Origin: Serratia liquefaciens
Lineage (GTDB): Bacteria > Pseudomonadota > Gammaproteobacteria > Enterobacterales > Enterobacteriaceae
Assembly (NCBI RefSeq): GCF_027594825.1
Contig: NZ_CP088930.1
Span: 4,525,019-4,589,018 of the forward strand
Direction: 5' to 3'
DNA length: 64,000 nt
The translations under genes were made by a program, and so were the position numbers. The notes beneath the pieces were generated by a model that was not told where the DNA came from, made no database searches, and saw only the letters and a program-made list of their open reading frames with translations. This document shows, piece after piece, positions 9,129 to 18,967 of this stretch (the stretch's first letter is position 1; each line of letters starts with the position of its first letter).

Positions 9129-9150
9129 CAGGGGGGCAACCCCCTGTTTA
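9129..9150 (+). terminator. Attenuating hairpin between ecpA and ecpB
   Basis: CAGGGGG (9129-9135) and CCCCCTG (9140-9146) form a GC-rich 7-bp stem with a 4-nt loop, followed by TTTATT. It lies 23 bases after the ecpA stop. The likely role is partial termination or 3' protection of the pilin mRNA. Confidence 0.6.
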
Positions 9151-9186
9151 TTCCCCACCGCTGAAGAACGCCATTGGAATACCGTC

Positions 9187-9849
9187 ATGAAACGATCCTC
9201 TCTCGCCGCTCTCCTGCTGCTGTCTCAACCCGTTTTCGCGCTCGATGTCGGTGAGATCAGCTCGTTCATGCACAGCGATAGCGCGCGTCTGAGTAAAGAA
9301 ATCAGGAACACCACCGACAGCGGTCGTTTGGTGAACATAAAAATCGAGCGAATTTCCAGCCCGCTGGAGTCCGGCACCGTGGTTCCTATGGGCAGCAAGG
9401 ATGAAATGTTGCTGTCGCCGGCCAGCCTGATATTGCCGGCCAATGCCAGCGACGTGATCCGTTTCTATTACAAAGGCCCCAACGACAACCAGGAACGTTA
9501 TTACCGCATTGTCTGGTTCGATCAGGCGTTGAGCGATGCGGGGCAAAACTCGGCTAAACGCAATGCGGTGGCGACGACTTCAGCACGCATTGGCACCATT
9601 TTGGTGGTGGCGCCAAGACAGGACCAATTCAACTATCAGTTTGCCAACGGCCAGATCAAAAACACCGGCAATGCCACGTTCAAGGTGGTGGCGTACGGCA
9701 ACTGCCGCGACAAGAAAGAGGGCAATGACTGCAAGGAAAACTATTTCGTCATGCCGGGCAAGGAGCGCGGCTTCACCAAAGTGAACGTCGGTGAGAAGAA
9801 AGGCCGCGTGGCGCTGTGGCACGGCGAACAGTTTATCCCAGTGAAATAG
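9187..9849 (+). CDS. ecpB: Common pilus chaperone EcpB
   Basis: A 220-residue periplasmic protein with a signal peptide (cleaved after VFA, near residue 18). It has the chaperone-like fold signature [31 protein letters not shown], which is shared in this operon with EcpE (FYRGPQDNRERYYRVSF). Length and position match EcpB (222 residues in E. coli). It should bind and deliver EcpA subunits to the usher. A pair of cysteines near the C-terminus ([12 protein letters not shown]) may form a disulfide. Confidence 0.9.
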   Translation: MKRSSLAALLLLSQPVFALDVGEISSFMHSDSARLSKEIRNTTDSGRLVNIKIERISSPLESGTVVPMGSKDEMLLSPASLILPANASDVIRFYYKGPNDNQERYYRIVWFDQALSDAGQNSAKRNAVATTSARIGTILVVAPRQDQFNYQFANGQIKNTGNATFKVVAYGNCRDKKEGNDCKENYFVMPGKERGFTKVNVGEKKGRVALWHGEQFIPVK

Positions 9850-9917
9850 CGCATTGCGGAACCCACGGCAAAGCCTATGCGAAAGGGAACTCATAACCAG
9901 AATTCAAGGAGTGGGAA

Positions 9918-12452
9918 GTGAAAGGTGCGCTGGATGATGTGCTGTTGAAAACCTTGTTTGCCGCCGGCGCGATCGTACTTCCTGCCGTGATGCTGCCTGG
10001 CCAGACGACAATGGCTGCCGGGCTGACCCAAATTGATGGCGTGTTGATCCCGCAGACCTTCAGTCTGGCGTTGCGCGAAGGCATGAGCATCCCACTGCTG
10101 TTGCACTTCGAGAAAAATAGCGGTGTAAAAGACGATCGTCGTATCGGTCACGCTTTCTTGTACCTGGATAACGACCAACTGAAAATCCGTCAGATTACGC
10201 TGGAAGACGGCGACGAAGGTACGCCGCTGACCGCGGAAACCGTGACGCAGCTACAGGCGTTGCAGGAAGCCGCTTTTGATCGGCAGCAGCGTATTGCCCT
10301 GACGCCGGACGCCTGGCTGGCATTGGATTTCCGTCAGCTTAATTTGCAGCTGGTGGTAAAAGAGAGCGCGATGGGAACCCTGTTGCGTGCACGTTCCAGC
10401 GACATCGGCGCTTCGAGCGTCAATGCTCTCAGCAGCACGCTGGATTACAACCTCGGCGTTTACGATAACCGCACCCGGGCCAGCGAGGGCAATACCTCCA
10501 GCTACCTGTCGCTCAACAGCGTTACCGCGCTGCGTGAGCACCATGTGGAAGTGAACGGCTCGGTTTATGGCATTGGCAGCGGCGACGAGAATGCTACGCT
10601 GTACAAGGCGATGTATGAGCGCGATTTTGCCGGTCGCCGCTTTGCCGCCGGCATGCTCGACAGTTGGAACCTGCAGTCGCTGGGGCCGGTCACTACCATC
10701 AACTCCAGCAAGATCTACGGTCTGTCCTACGGCAACCGTGCCAACTCCACCGTCTTCGATAACAGCCAGTCGCTGACGCCTATCGTGGCGTTCTTCCCTT
10801 CTGCGGGGGAAGTGCACTTGTCGCGCGAGGGGCGGCTGCTCAGCGTACAGAACTTTGCTATGGGCAACCATGAAGTGGATACCGGTAACTTGCCTTACGG
10901 TATTTATGACGTCGAAGTCGAAGTGGTGGTCAACGGCAGGGTGGTGGATAAACGCATGCAACGGGTCAATAAATTGTTCAGCCCCAATCGTGGTGCCAAT
11001 GCGCCGCTGGCCTGGCAGTTTTGGGGGGGAATGATCCGAATGGACGATTGGCGCGGCGATGACCAACGTCAGCGACCGGCAAAAGATTCTTATCTGCTTG
11101 GCGTATCGGCCACCGGCAATGCGCAAAACCTCAACTGGGCGCTGTCCGGCTACTCGTTTGACAGCAACGCCGTCGGTGAGAGTCGTATCAGCGTGCCGCT
11201 CACCGAGTCGATTCAGTTTAATGTGCAGAACATGGCCGCATCCGACAGCTCCTGGAGCCTGGTCAACAGCGTCAGTGCCGCACTGCCCGGTGGTTTCAGC
11301 AGCCTGTGGGTCAATCAGGAAAAAACGGTGATTGGCGACAAGCTATTGCAAAACGATGCGCATAACCGCGCCATAGGCGGAACGATGAATTTTGGCGCCC
11401 TGTGGTCGCCGCTGGGAAGCCTGAGCCTCAGTTACAACGACGATAAAAAGAACAACAGCCATTACTACAACGCCGATTACTACCAAAACGTGTTTACCGG
11501 CCGCTTTGGCACGCTTGGCGTACGCGCCGGCGTACAGCGCTACAACAACGGCGGCTACAGTTCGAATACCGGCAAATATATCGCGCTCGATTTCTCTTTG
11601 CCGATGGGCAACTGGCTGAGCGCCGGTGTTTCTAATCAGAACGGCTATACCACCGCGAATCTGGCGGCACGCAAGGACATTCAAAACGGCCCGATCCGCA
11701 CCCTCGGTGCCAACCTGTCGCGGGCGATCTCCGGTGATACCAAAGGCGACAACAGCGTTAACGGCGGTGCCTATGCGCGCTTTGATACCAAGTATTCCGT
11801 CGGTACGGTCAACGTCAGCAGCTCCGCCGACGGTTACGTCAATTCAAGCCTGTCCGCCAGCGGCAGCGTGGGTTGGCAGGGGCGCGATATTGCGGTCAGC
11901 GGCAGAAACGAGGGCAATGCGGGCATCATTTTTAATACCGGTATTGAAAACGACGGCATGCTGACGGCTCGGGTCGATGGGCGGACGGTGAAGCTGACCG
12001 GCAATAAAAACTATGTGCCGCTGTCGCCGTACGGTCAGTACGAAGTGGAGCTGATGAACAATAAAAACTCGGCGGAAAGCTTCGACATCGTCACCAAACG
12101 CAAGAGCAAACTGACGCTGTATCCGGGTAACGTGGCGGTGATCACCCCTGAAATCAAACAGATGGTGACGGTATTCGGTCGCATCAAGGCTGAAGACGGC
12201 ACCCTGCTGGCCAATGCCTACATCAAAAACCATATCGGCCGCACCCGCACCGATGATAAAGGCGAATTCATTATGGACGTCGATAAGAAATTCCCGGTTA
12301 TCGACTTTACCCACAGCGGCAACCAGAGCTGTGAAGTGGATTTGGATCTGAGCAAGGCGCAGGGCGCCGTGTGGGTGGGGGACGTGGTCTGTACCGGGCT
12401 GAAAACCTATGCCGGCAATCTGCAGGCGGGAGAAATGATCAATGAAGGCTAA
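9918..12452 (+). CDS. ecpC: Common pilus outer-membrane usher EcpC
   Basis: An 844-residue usher with an N-terminal hydrophobic export segment (about 8-34) and a long beta-barrel body rich in Tyr, Asn and Ser. C-terminal soluble domains include a carboxypeptidase-regulatory-like segment ([18 protein letters not shown]) and a terminal Cys pair. Length agrees with E. coli EcpC (841). It starts at a GTG with AAGGAG upstream. It secretes and assembles EcpA and EcpD across the outer membrane. The last 11 bp overlap ecpD. Confidence 0.92.
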   Translation: MKGALDDVLLKTLFAAGAIVLPAVMLPGQTTMAAGLTQIDGVLIPQTFSLALREGMSIPLLLHFEKNSGVKDDRRIGHAFLYLDNDQLKIRQITLEDGDEGTPLTAETVTQLQALQEAAFDRQQRIALTPDAWLALDFRQLNLQLVVKESAMGTLLRARSSDIGASSVNALSSTLDYNLGVYDNRTRASEGNTSSYLSLNSVTALREHHVEVNGSVYGIGSGDENATLYKAMYERDFAGRRFAAGMLDSWNLQSLGPVTTINSSKIYGLSYGNRANSTVFDNSQSLTPIVAFFPSAGEVHLSREGRLLSVQNFAMGNHEVDTGNLPYGIYDVEVEVVVNGRVVDKRMQRVNKLFSPNRGANAPLAWQFWGGMIRMDDWRGDDQRQRPAKDSYLLGVSATGNAQNLNWALSGYSFDSNAVGESRISVPLTESIQFNVQNMAASDSSWSLVNSVSAALPGGFSSLWVNQEKTVIGDKLLQNDAHNRAIGGTMNFGALWSPLGSLSLSYNDDKKNNSHYYNADYYQNVFTGRFGTLGVRAGVQRYNNGGYSSNTGKYIALDFSLPMGNWLSAGVSNQNGYTTANLAARKDIQNGPIRTLGANLSRAISGDTKGDNSVNGGAYARFDTKYSVGTVNVSSSADGYVNSSLSASGSVGWQGRDIAVSGRNEGNAGIIFNTGIENDGMLTARVDGRTVKLTGNKNYVPLSPYGQYEVELMNNKNSAESFDIVTKRKSKLTLYPGNVAVITPEIKQMVTVFGRIKAEDGTLLANAYIKNHIGRTRTDDKGEFIMDVDKKFPVIDFTHSGNQSCEVDLDLSKAQGAVWVGDVVCTGLKTYAGNLQAGEMINEG

Positions 12453-14076
12453 TATTGCGCTGCTGCTCATACTGTGGGTGGCGTTGCCGTTACACGCGGC
12501 GGTTACCGTCACCAACTGGCCGAATGCCGCGACGGTGAAGTTCGTGTTCGTTGAAAATAACGCGGACGACAATTTTTTCGTCACCCCGTCCGGCGTGCTG
12601 GATCCGCGTATGACCGGCGCCAACAAGTGGACCGGGCTGAAATACGGCGGCTCCGGCACCATCTATCAGCAAAGCCTCGGCTATGTGGACAATGGTTACA
12701 ACACCGGCCTGTCGGCGAACAATCGCTTTGACATGTGGCTGGAGAATGCGCCAATCAAGAATCCGTTCCTCGGCCTGCGCTGCATTAACTGGTATGCGGG
12801 TTGCAATATGGACACCAGCCTGATCCTGCCGCAAAGCACCGATGAAAAGGGTTTTTATGGCGCGGTGGTGACGCCGGGCGGCGCCAAATGGATGCACGGC
12901 ATGATGTCGCCGAGCTTCTACCAATACTTGCAACAGATGGCCCCCGGCGATGCATTCAGCATGCAGATTAACAGCTGCCAGACTTCGGCCAACTACGATG
13001 CCGGCGCCGGGGGGCGGTGTCAGAATCAGGCCAGCGGCAACTGGTACAAGCGCACCGTTACCCACAGCAAGGCTGCCCATCTGCGTTTTATTAACACCAA
13101 CGCGGTGTCGGAAGTGTTTGTGAACAGTGACGGGGTACCGATCATCGGCGAGGGCAATGCCGACTGCAAGAACCAGACTATAGGCGCACGCTCCGGCATC
13201 ATGTGCAAAATGGTCAGCTACGATCTGCAGACCGACGGCAGCGTCAGCAATACCTCGATCCACGTGTTTCCGGCCATTAACCATGCGGCGCTGACCTCGG
13301 CGGTGAACGCCGCCGACCTGCAGTTCAGCCTGAACGGCAACAGCTGGAAAAACACCTCGGGTACCGGCAGCTATTACACCTTTAACGAGCTGAAAAGCAG
13401 CAACGTCATCTACGTCTTCTTTGCCAGTAATTTCTTTAAGCAGATGGTCAAACTGGGGATCTCCGACAGTGGCACTCGTGACCTGATTAACTTCCGTTTC
13501 CAGAACACCACTTCGCCGGAGTCCGGCTGGTATGAGTTTTCCACCTCCAATCAGCTGATTATCAAACCGCGTGATTTCAGTATCAGCATCATTTCTGACG
13601 ATTATGACAACACCCCTCATCGTGAAGGCTATGTCGGGCCGGCGGAACCGCCGTTGGAGTTTGGCTATATCGTCACCACCAGCGGCAAAACCGCTGCCGA
13701 TGAGGTAAGGGTGATGGCGACGGGCCCGACACAGGCGATCAACGGGATTAACTATTGCCTGTTCTCCTCGGCGGATAACATCACCAGGGTGCCTTTTCCG
13801 GCCACGCTCAGCGTGACCACCAGCACCAACGGTCAGCAGAGCTATGACGCCGGCTGCGACGGGCAGTGGCATGACATGACCAATGCGTTATGGAGCAGTA
13901 CGCCGTGGAACGACATTTCCGGTGAGGTAGGGGTATTAAACAAAACCCGGGTGACATTCAGTATTCCGATGAATAACCCGATCTCGCTGAAAACGGTGGA
14001 CGGTTCAGGTTGGTACGGTGACGTCAGCGCCGCCGGGGAGATCCACGTTGAAGCCACCTGGCGCAATATCAACTAG
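12442..14076 (+). CDS. ecpD: Common pilus tip adhesin EcpD
   Basis: A 544-residue exported protein with a signal peptide ([18 protein letters not shown]). It is rich in Asn, Ser, Trp and paired cysteines (e.g. [13 protein letters not shown]), with a C-terminal pilin-like domain. Length and place in the operon match E. coli EcpD (547), the polymerising tip subunit of the common pilus. It overlaps ecpC by 11 bp. A long open frame on the opposite strand inside this gene is a codon-bias shadow. Confidence 0.9.
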   Translation: MKANIALLLILWVALPLHAAVTVTNWPNAATVKFVFVENNADDNFFVTPSGVLDPRMTGANKWTGLKYGGSGTIYQQSLGYVDNGYNTGLSANNRFDMWLENAPIKNPFLGLRCINWYAGCNMDTSLILPQSTDEKGFYGAVVTPGGAKWMHGMMSPSFYQYLQQMAPGDAFSMQINSCQTSANYDAGAGGRCQNQASGNWYKRTVTHSKAAHLRFINTNAVSEVFVNSDGVPIIGEGNADCKNQTIGARSGIMCKMVSYDLQTDGSVSNTSIHVFPAINHAALTSAVNAADLQFSLNGNSWKNTSGTGSYYTFNELKSSNVIYVFFASNFFKQMVKLGISDSGTRDLINFRFQNTTSPESGWYEFSTSNQLIIKPRDFSISIISDDYDNTPHREGYVGPAEPPLEFGYIVTTSGKTAADEVRVMATGPTQAINGINYCLFSSADNITRVPFPATLSVTTSTNGQQSYDAGCDGQWHDMTNALWSSTPWNDISGEVGVLNKTRVTFSIPMNNPISLKTVDGSGWYGDVSAAGEIHVEATWRNIN

Positions 14077-14086
14077 GGGAAGGGCC

Positions 14087-14752
14087 GTGAGAAGCTTGCT
14101 GTTCTGGCTGCTGTGCCTGCCGTTTCACGCTACTGCGATTAACGTCGGCACCCTAACGTTCGCTATGGATCAGGACCAATCGTTCACCGCCAAGCGCGTA
14201 CTGAACAATAACCGCAGCGCGCGTATTTATCAGGTGACGCTGCGTGCCATTGACCGACCGGGAGAAAGCGAAACGCGGAGCAAACCTGCCGATGGCGAGC
14301 TGCTGTTTGCCCCTCGTCAGCTCCAGCTGCAGGCGGGGCAGGGCGAGTATTACAAGTTCTTTTACCGCGGGCCACAGGATAACCGTGAGCGCTATTACCG
14401 GGTGTCATTCCGAGAAATTCCGACCCGTTTATTCGATCCCGCAGGGCAAAAGGCGACTGGTGTGACGCTGGAGCCGATCGTGGTGATGGACACTATTTTG
14501 GTGGTGCGGCCGCGTCAGATCAATTTTGCCTATCGGCTCGATACGCAGCGCGGCACCCTCACCAATACCGGCAATACCTACTTTAAATTCCTGCTAAAGC
14601 CCGGTTGTGACAGCACCGACGAACAGGGAATAACCGAGTACCTGCGCCCTGGCGATACGCTGACCCATGCCGGCATTCGCCTGAAAGGTCAGAAATTTAT
14701 CATCTATAACGACAAATTTATCAGCATCGATAAAAGCTGCCTAAACGAGTAA
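14087..14752 (+). CDS. ecpE: Common pilus second chaperone EcpE
   Basis: A 221-residue protein from the GTG at 14087, which follows AGGGGAAGGG and opens a signal peptide (SLLFWLLCLPFHATA). It is a paralogue of EcpB, sharing the phrase FYRGPQDNRERYYRVSF and the C-terminal layout with NTGNTYFKFLLKPGC. In E. coli EcpE is the last gene and a second chaperone, probably for EcpD. A longer upstream reading exists but lacks a signal peptide at its start. The gene is convergent with the kinase of cassette B, with only 7 bases between stops. Confidence 0.88.
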   Translation: MRSLLFWLLCLPFHATAINVGTLTFAMDQDQSFTAKRVLNNNRSARIYQVTLRAIDRPGESETRSKPADGELLFAPRQLQLQAGQGEYYKFFYRGPQDNRERYYRVSFREIPTRLFDPAGQKATGVTLEPIVVMDTILVVRPRQINFAYRLDTQRGTLTNTGNTYFKFLLKPGCDSTDEQGITEYLRPGDTLTHAGIRLKGQKFIIYNDKFISIDKSCLNE

Positions 14753-14759
14753 TAACGCG

Positions 14760-16226
14760 CTAGCGCAGCGGGATTGAGAAGCGGAAACAGGCGCCGCTTT
14801 GCGGCCGCTCAACCAGTTGGATATCGCTGTCGTGCAACAGCAAAATGCGCCGCACGATCATCAATCCCAGTCCGCTGGCATGGCGGCGCGCGCTGCTCAG
14901 AATCGAAGGCCGAACGAACAGATCGGCGCGCAGCTCCTGCGGGATACCGGGGCCACTGTCGTTAAGCTGAACCAGCACCTTGCCCGCCTGCTGCCACAGG
15001 CGCACTTCAATCTCGCCCCCCTGTGGCGTGTGACGAATAGCGTTGTCCAGCAGGTTGGTCAACACGCGTTCAATCATGCTGACATCGGCGAACACCAATG
15101 GGATGCCCGGCGCGATATCGGCCAGCAGCCGTTGCTGACGAGCCTCGGCCGCCAGCTCGAACTTCTGGAACACATCCTGCACCAGTTCGCTGAGCGAAAA
15201 TGGCTCTTTCTGCGGTTTCACCACGCCATACTCCAACCGTGCCAGTTCGAACAGCTCCTGCGCCAGCCGACCGACCTTGCGGCTCTGCGCCAGCGCTATC
15301 TCCAGATAGCGTTGGCGATCGTTTTCACTCAGGCTGGCGGATTTTACCGAAAGCGTTTCCAGATAGCCGTGCAGCGAAGTCAGCGGGGTACGCAGGTCGT
15401 GCGAAATATTGGCGATAAACTCGCGGCGCTGTTGGTCCTGCTGCGAAAGCGACTGCCACTGTATGGCGATGCGTTGCGCCATGCTGTTGAAGGCTTGCTG
15501 CAGCCGGCTGACTTCGTCGCGCCCGGCGGCGTTGACCGGCAGCGCGGCATAGGCCTGAACCGCTGCGATACCGCCGCTGTCCAGTTCACTGACCTGGCGC
15601 GTAAGGCGACGGATAGGCCGGGTGACCCAATAGAAAGCGAATCCGCCGGCCAACAGGCTGAACAGCACCATCAGGCCCGATGACCATAGCGCCATGGAAA
15701 CCGCAGAGCTAAACAGCGCGTTGCTGGCCAGGGCGTCGTAATCTTCGCCCAGCAGTACCACGTACAAATAGCCTTCAACCTGGCCATTGACCTTCAGCGG
15801 TGCAGCGCTGAACACTTTCCTGGCACTCAGGTTGCGCGGATCATCGCCGTAAACCGGCATGCTGGCCCCATCGAACAAGGCCTGCAACGGCAGCAGATCC
15901 ACTTTCTGGCGTTTCAGGTGGCCGGCCGGCGCGGCGTTGCCAATGATGTTGCCCTGTTTGTCGAGCAGGTAGACCTCAACGCTGGGGTTTACCGCCATCA
16001 GTTGATCGAACAGGCTGTGAACCGAGGGGGCGTTCAGCCCGTTTTGCCCCAACAGTGGATTACTGTCGGCAATGTGTTGCGCCAGATTACCGGACAACCG
16101 CTGGATCACCGCCTGGCTGTACTGGGTACTGCTGCGCACCTGGATCCAGCCGGATATGGCGCAGCTGACCACCATCAGCAGTGCGAAGATCAGGGTCAGA
16201 CGTTGCGTTAACGTAAGATTTTTCAT
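14760..16226 (-). CDS. Sensor histidine kinase (cassette B)
   Basis: A 488-residue membrane sensor kinase with a first helix (about 8-26), a periplasmic domain of about 145 residues, a second helix (about 172-195) and a HAMP linker. The phospho-acceptor is His276 in FIANISHDLRTPLTSLHGY. The catalytic domain shows N-box NLLDNAIRHTPQGG, G1 box DSGPGIP and G2 box SGLGLMIVR. It lies 3 bp downstream of its response regulator. The sequence differs clearly from the cassette A kinase, so the two systems are not a recent duplication. The stimulus is unknown; the neighbours suggest redox or envelope stress. Confidence 0.9.
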   Translation of the reverse strand: MKNLTLTQRLTLIFALLMVVSCAISGWIQVRSSTQYSQAVIQRLSGNLAQHIADSNPLLGQNGLNAPSVHSLFDQLMAVNPSVEVYLLDKQGNIIGNAAPAGHLKRQKVDLLPLQALFDGASMPVYGDDPRNLSARKVFSAAPLKVNGQVEGYLYVVLLGEDYDALASNALFSSAVSMALWSSGLMVLFSLLAGGFAFYWVTRPIRRLTRQVSELDSGGIAAVQAYAALPVNAAGRDEVSRLQQAFNSMAQRIAIQWQSLSQQDQQRREFIANISHDLRTPLTSLHGYLETLSVKSASLSENDRQRYLEIALAQSRKVGRLAQELFELARLEYGVVKPQKEPFSLSELVQDVFQKFELAAEARQQRLLADIAPGIPLVFADVSMIERVLTNLLDNAIRHTPQGGEIEVRLWQQAGKVLVQLNDSGPGIPQELRADLFVRPSILSSARRHASGLGLMIVRRILLLHDSDIQLVERPQSGACFRFSIPLR

Positions 16227-16229
16227 GGT

Positions 16230-16943
16230 TCACTCTTGCGGCGCTGCCGCGAATTTGTAGCCCATACCCCACACGGTGAGGATGCGCTCGGGTTCCGCCG
16301 GGTTGGTTTCAATCTTGATGCGCAGTCGGTTGATGTGCGTATTCACGGTGTGCTCATAACCTTCGTGCTGATATCCCCATACCTGGTTGAGCAGGCTCAA
16401 GCGGGAAAAGACCTTGCCAGGGTGTTTGGCAAAAAAATACAGCAGGTCGAATTCACGCGGCGTCAGGTCGATGGCTTGATGATTCAACAGCACTTCACGC
16501 GCAATCGGGTCGATGGTCAGCCCGTCAAAACTCAGCGTGCCGGCGTCCATCCTCAGGTTGCGGCTCATGGCTTCCTGGCGGCGAAACAGCGCTTTAACCC
16601 GGGCCACCAGTTCCAGCATCGAAAAGGGTTTGGCGAGGTAGTCGTCGGCACCGAGTTCCAGCCCCAGCACGCGATGTACTTCACTGGATCGCGCGCTGGT
16701 GATGATGATCGGCGTGTAGCGCGTCATGTTGCGCGCGCGGCGGCAGATCTCCAGCCCATCGATCCCCGGAAGCATCAAATCGAGGATCAGCGCGTCCCAG
16801 CCACCCTGTTCCAGCATCGCCATACCCAGATTGCCATCGGCGGCATGGCTGATGTCATAACCCTCGTCGCGCAGATGTAACTGCAGCAGCTCCGCGATAT
16901 TGCCGTCATCCTCGACGATTAAAATTTTCTTTGGCTTTTCCAT
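16230..16943 (-). CDS. OmpR-family response regulator (cassette B)
   Basis: A 237-residue regulator. The receiver has Glu11-Asp12-Asp13, phospho-acceptor Asp55 (LILDLMLPG) and Lys105 (LAKPF). The winged helix carries PREFDLLYFFAKHPGKVFSR and ends TVWGMGYKF. It is divergent from the cytochrome b/Mo-enzyme genes, with 150 bp between, so it probably regulates both directions. No perfect palindrome like that of cassette A is visible in that gap. Subgroup assignment (BaeR/PhoB-like) is tentative. Confidence 0.9.
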   Translation of the reverse strand: MEKPKKILIVEDDGNIAELLQLHLRDEGYDISHAADGNLGMAMLEQGGWDALILDLMLPGIDGLEICRRARNMTRYTPIIITSARSSEVHRVLGLELGADDYLAKPFSMLELVARVKALFRRQEAMSRNLRMDAGTLSFDGLTIDPIAREVLLNHQAIDLTPREFDLLYFFAKHPGKVFSRLSLLNQVWGYQHEGYEHTVNTHINRLRIKIETNPAEPERILTVWGMGYKFAAAPQE

Positions 16944-17093
16944 TCTCTCACCGCTGATTGCCAGGCCTTAGTGAAGTCTACACAACCGCCGGAGCCGGAG
17001 TTATCACATTTTATTTAACTTTGCGTGAGGTCTTGGGGAACAAATCGGACGGATACTCAGCCCATCGAAACCGCCACCGTCAGGAGAGACACC

Positions 17094-17705
17094 ATGGCCA
17101 TGTCCATTACGCCGGAGAAACCCGCGCTGATCCACCCGCTGTGGCTACGCCTGACGCACTGGCTGAATGCGCTGGCGATGCTGATTATGGTCACCAGCGG
17201 CTGGCGCATCTACAACGCTTCACCGTTGTTCAACTTCAGTTTTATCAATGAGCTGACGCTGGGCGGTTGGTTGGGTGGGGCGCTCCAATGGCACTTCGCC
17301 GGCATGTGGCTGTTTGTGATCAATGGGCTGTGCTATTTGCTGATCAATCTGTTCAGCGGCCGTCTGAAACGCAAATTCTGGCCGCTGAGCCCGAAAGCCT
17401 TGTTGGGTGATCTGCTGGCGGCGCTGCGAGGCAAACTCGGTCATAGCGATTTGCGTCATTACAACATGGTGCAGCGAGCTGCTTATCTGTTTGTGATGGT
17501 GGCAGGCGTGGTGATGGTGATGTCTGGCCTGGTGTTGTGGAAGTCGGTGCAATTTCCGCTGCTGCGCGAATTGCTCGGCGGCTATGAAGCGGCACGTTAT
17601 ATCCACTTTTACGCCATGTCGGCGCTGGTGGGGTTTGTAGTGGTGCACCTGGTCATGGTGGCGCTGGTACCACGCACGCTGCTGGCCATGCTGCGCGGAC
17701 GTTAA
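17094..17705 (+). CDS. Cytochrome b561-type membrane protein (cassette B)
   Basis: A 203-residue, four-helix b-type cytochrome. Candidate heme ligands are His22 (LTHW), His67 (QWHF) and the two histidines in the C-terminal segment RYIHFYAM ... VVVHLVMV. The ATG at 17094 is preceded by CAGGAGAG; an upstream in-frame start adds 23 residues without hydrophobic character and is rejected. It is a clear paralogue of the cassette A cytochrome at 2354. It probably passes electrons from quinol to the Mo-oxidoreductase encoded 10 bp downstream. Confidence 0.9.
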   Translation: MAMSITPEKPALIHPLWLRLTHWLNALAMLIMVTSGWRIYNASPLFNFSFINELTLGGWLGGALQWHFAGMWLFVINGLCYLLINLFSGRLKRKFWPLSPKALLGDLLAALRGKLGHSDLRHYNMVQRAAYLFVMVAGVVMVMSGLVLWKSVQFPLLRELLGGYEAARYIHFYAMSALVGFVVVHLVMVALVPRTLLAMLRGR

Positions 17706-17715
17706 GGAGAACCTG

Positions 17716-18504
17716 ATGAAAACAGATAAACCCGCTATCAGCCTGAGTGAAGGCAGAGAAATCGTCAGGGAAGCACAGCAGCTGCTGGCGCGCCAATTGG
17801 CCTCCTCTTCACGCCGCCGTTTTCTGCGTAACGGGTTGACGCTCGGTGGCATTGCGATGCTCACTGGCTGCGATCTCAGCGACAACACCCATGTGGAACA
17901 GGCGCTGAGCCGTGTTTCGCGCTTTAACGACCGGGTGCAAGGGTGGCTGTTTAACGCCGACCATTTGGCGCCGGTGTATGCCGAGTCGCAGATTACGCGT
18001 CCGTTCCCGTTCAACGCGTTTTACGCCGAAGAAGAAGCGCCGGACATCAATGGCGAGGACTATCGGCTGGAGGTCAGTGGCCTGGTGCTGAATAAGCAAC
18101 CCTGGACCTTGCCGCAATTGCACAGCATGACGCAAATCAGCCAGGTGACGCGCCATATCTGCGTTGAAGGCTGGAGCGCCATCGGCAAGTGGGGCGGCGT
18201 ACCTTTTGCGCAATTTTTGCAGGCGATCGGCTCTGACCTGAGCGCCAGCTATGTCAGCTTCAAATGTGCCGACGATTACTACACCAGCATCGACATGGCC
18301 ACGGCGCTGCATCCGCAAACCATTATGGCGCTGACCTACGATGGCCAGATCCTGCCGCGCAAATACGGCTATCCGATGAAGCTGCGCATGCCGACCAAGC
18401 TCGGTTACAAGAACCCGAAACATATTCAGGTCATAGAGGTCACCAACCGCTTTCCCGGCGGCTACTGGGAAGATCAAGGTTACAACTGGTTTGGCGGCAG
18501 CTAA
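17716..18504 (+). CDS. Periplasmic Mo-oxidoreductase, predicted Tat lipoprotein (cassette B)
   Basis: A 262-residue protein of the sulfite-oxidase-like molybdopterin family. The Mo-ligand candidate is Cys149 in ICVEGWSAIGKWGG; the C-terminus is GGYWEDQGYNWFGG. The N-terminus shows SRRRFLRNG (residues 32-40), a good twin-arginine motif, then LTLGGIAMLTGC with lipobox Cys52 followed by Asp. Asp after the lipid-bearing cysteine usually keeps lipoproteins in the inner membrane, beside the cytochrome. It is paralogous to the enzyme at 1597. The substrate is not readable; methionine sulfoxide is an attractive guess given the Met-rich protein next door. Confidence 0.88.
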   Translation: MKTDKPAISLSEGREIVREAQQLLARQLASSSRRRFLRNGLTLGGIAMLTGCDLSDNTHVEQALSRVSRFNDRVQGWLFNADHLAPVYAESQITRPFPFNAFYAEEEAPDINGEDYRLEVSGLVLNKQPWTLPQLHSMTQISQVTRHICVEGWSAIGKWGGVPFAQFLQAIGSDLSASYVSFKCADDYYTSIDMATALHPQTIMALTYDGQILPRKYGYPMKLRMPTKLGYKNPKHIQVIEVTNRFPGGYWEDQGYNWFGGS

Positions 18505-18562
18505 CGGCTACCGCAACCGTCCCCGGCACACAGGTGCTTTTTAAATGAGAAAAGGAAATACC

Positions 18563-18898
18563 ATGAAAAAGTTATTCGCAGTCATGATGTGTAGCGCGTT
18601 GATGTTAGGTTCCCTCGGTGCCAATGCCGCCGACAGCATGGGCAAAGACGCGATGAAAAAAGACGGCATGAGCCAGATGTCGCACGAGGGTATGGCCAAA
18701 GACGGCATGAAAAAAGAGTGCATGGGCAAGGATTGCATGAAGAAAGACGGCATGGGCAAAGATGCCATGAAACACGACGGCATGAAGAAAGACAGCATGG
18801 GTAAAGATGCCATGAAGCATGACGGCATGAAGAAAGACGGCATGAAGAAAGACGGTATGGGTAAAGACGCAATGAAAAAAGACGCTATGGGGCAGTAA
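18563..18898 (+). CDS. Methionine-rich MXKDX pentapeptide-repeat periplasmic protein
   Basis: A 111-residue protein with a signal peptide (about 22 residues, cleaved after ANA) and an 89-residue mature part built almost entirely of five-residue units of the type M-x-K-D-x (e.g. MKKDG, MGKDA, MKHDG). I count 18 methionines in the mature part (about 20%), plus two cysteines and a few histidines. It matches the MXKDX repeat family of small secreted proteins. Start at the ATG preceded by AAAAGGA. Next to a Mo-oxidoreductase it could be a sacrificial oxidant scavenger repaired by methionine sulfoxide reduction. Copper or other metal binding by Met, His and Asp is the main alternative. Confidence 0.85.
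   Translation: MKKLFAVMMCSALMLGSLGANAADSMGKDAMKKDGMSQMSHEGMAKDGMKKECMGKDCMKKDGMGKDAMKHDGMKKDSMGKDAMKHDGMKKDGMKKDGMGKDAMKKDAMGQ
18629..18895 (+). repeat. 15-bp tandem coding repeat (MXKDX units)
   Basis: The mature coding region consists of imperfect 15-bp repeats (variants of ATGAAGAAAGACGGC and ATGGGTAAAGATGCC). Such tracts can change copy number by slippage while staying in frame. Confidence 0.8.
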
Positions 18899-18967
18899 GC
18901 CGCCGCGCCCCGCAGCCGGATAGCCGGTGGTTTAATCCCGGCTGCGGGCAGCACAACGGGAGGGACG

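Noticed and set aside
12490..13872. 460-codon open frame on the minus strand inside ecpD
   Set aside because: It is a shadow produced by the codon bias of ecpD; the protein is Arg/Val/Ala-rich with no family features.
1597..18504. Recent duplication of one redox cassette
   Set aside because: The kinases and regulators belong to different subgroups and the accessory genes differ, so any duplication is old or the cassettes arrived separately.
18563..18898. Tandem repeats considered as a CRISPR array
   Set aside because: The units are 15 bp, directly adjacent without spacers, and translate to an in-frame MXKDX protein with signal peptide.
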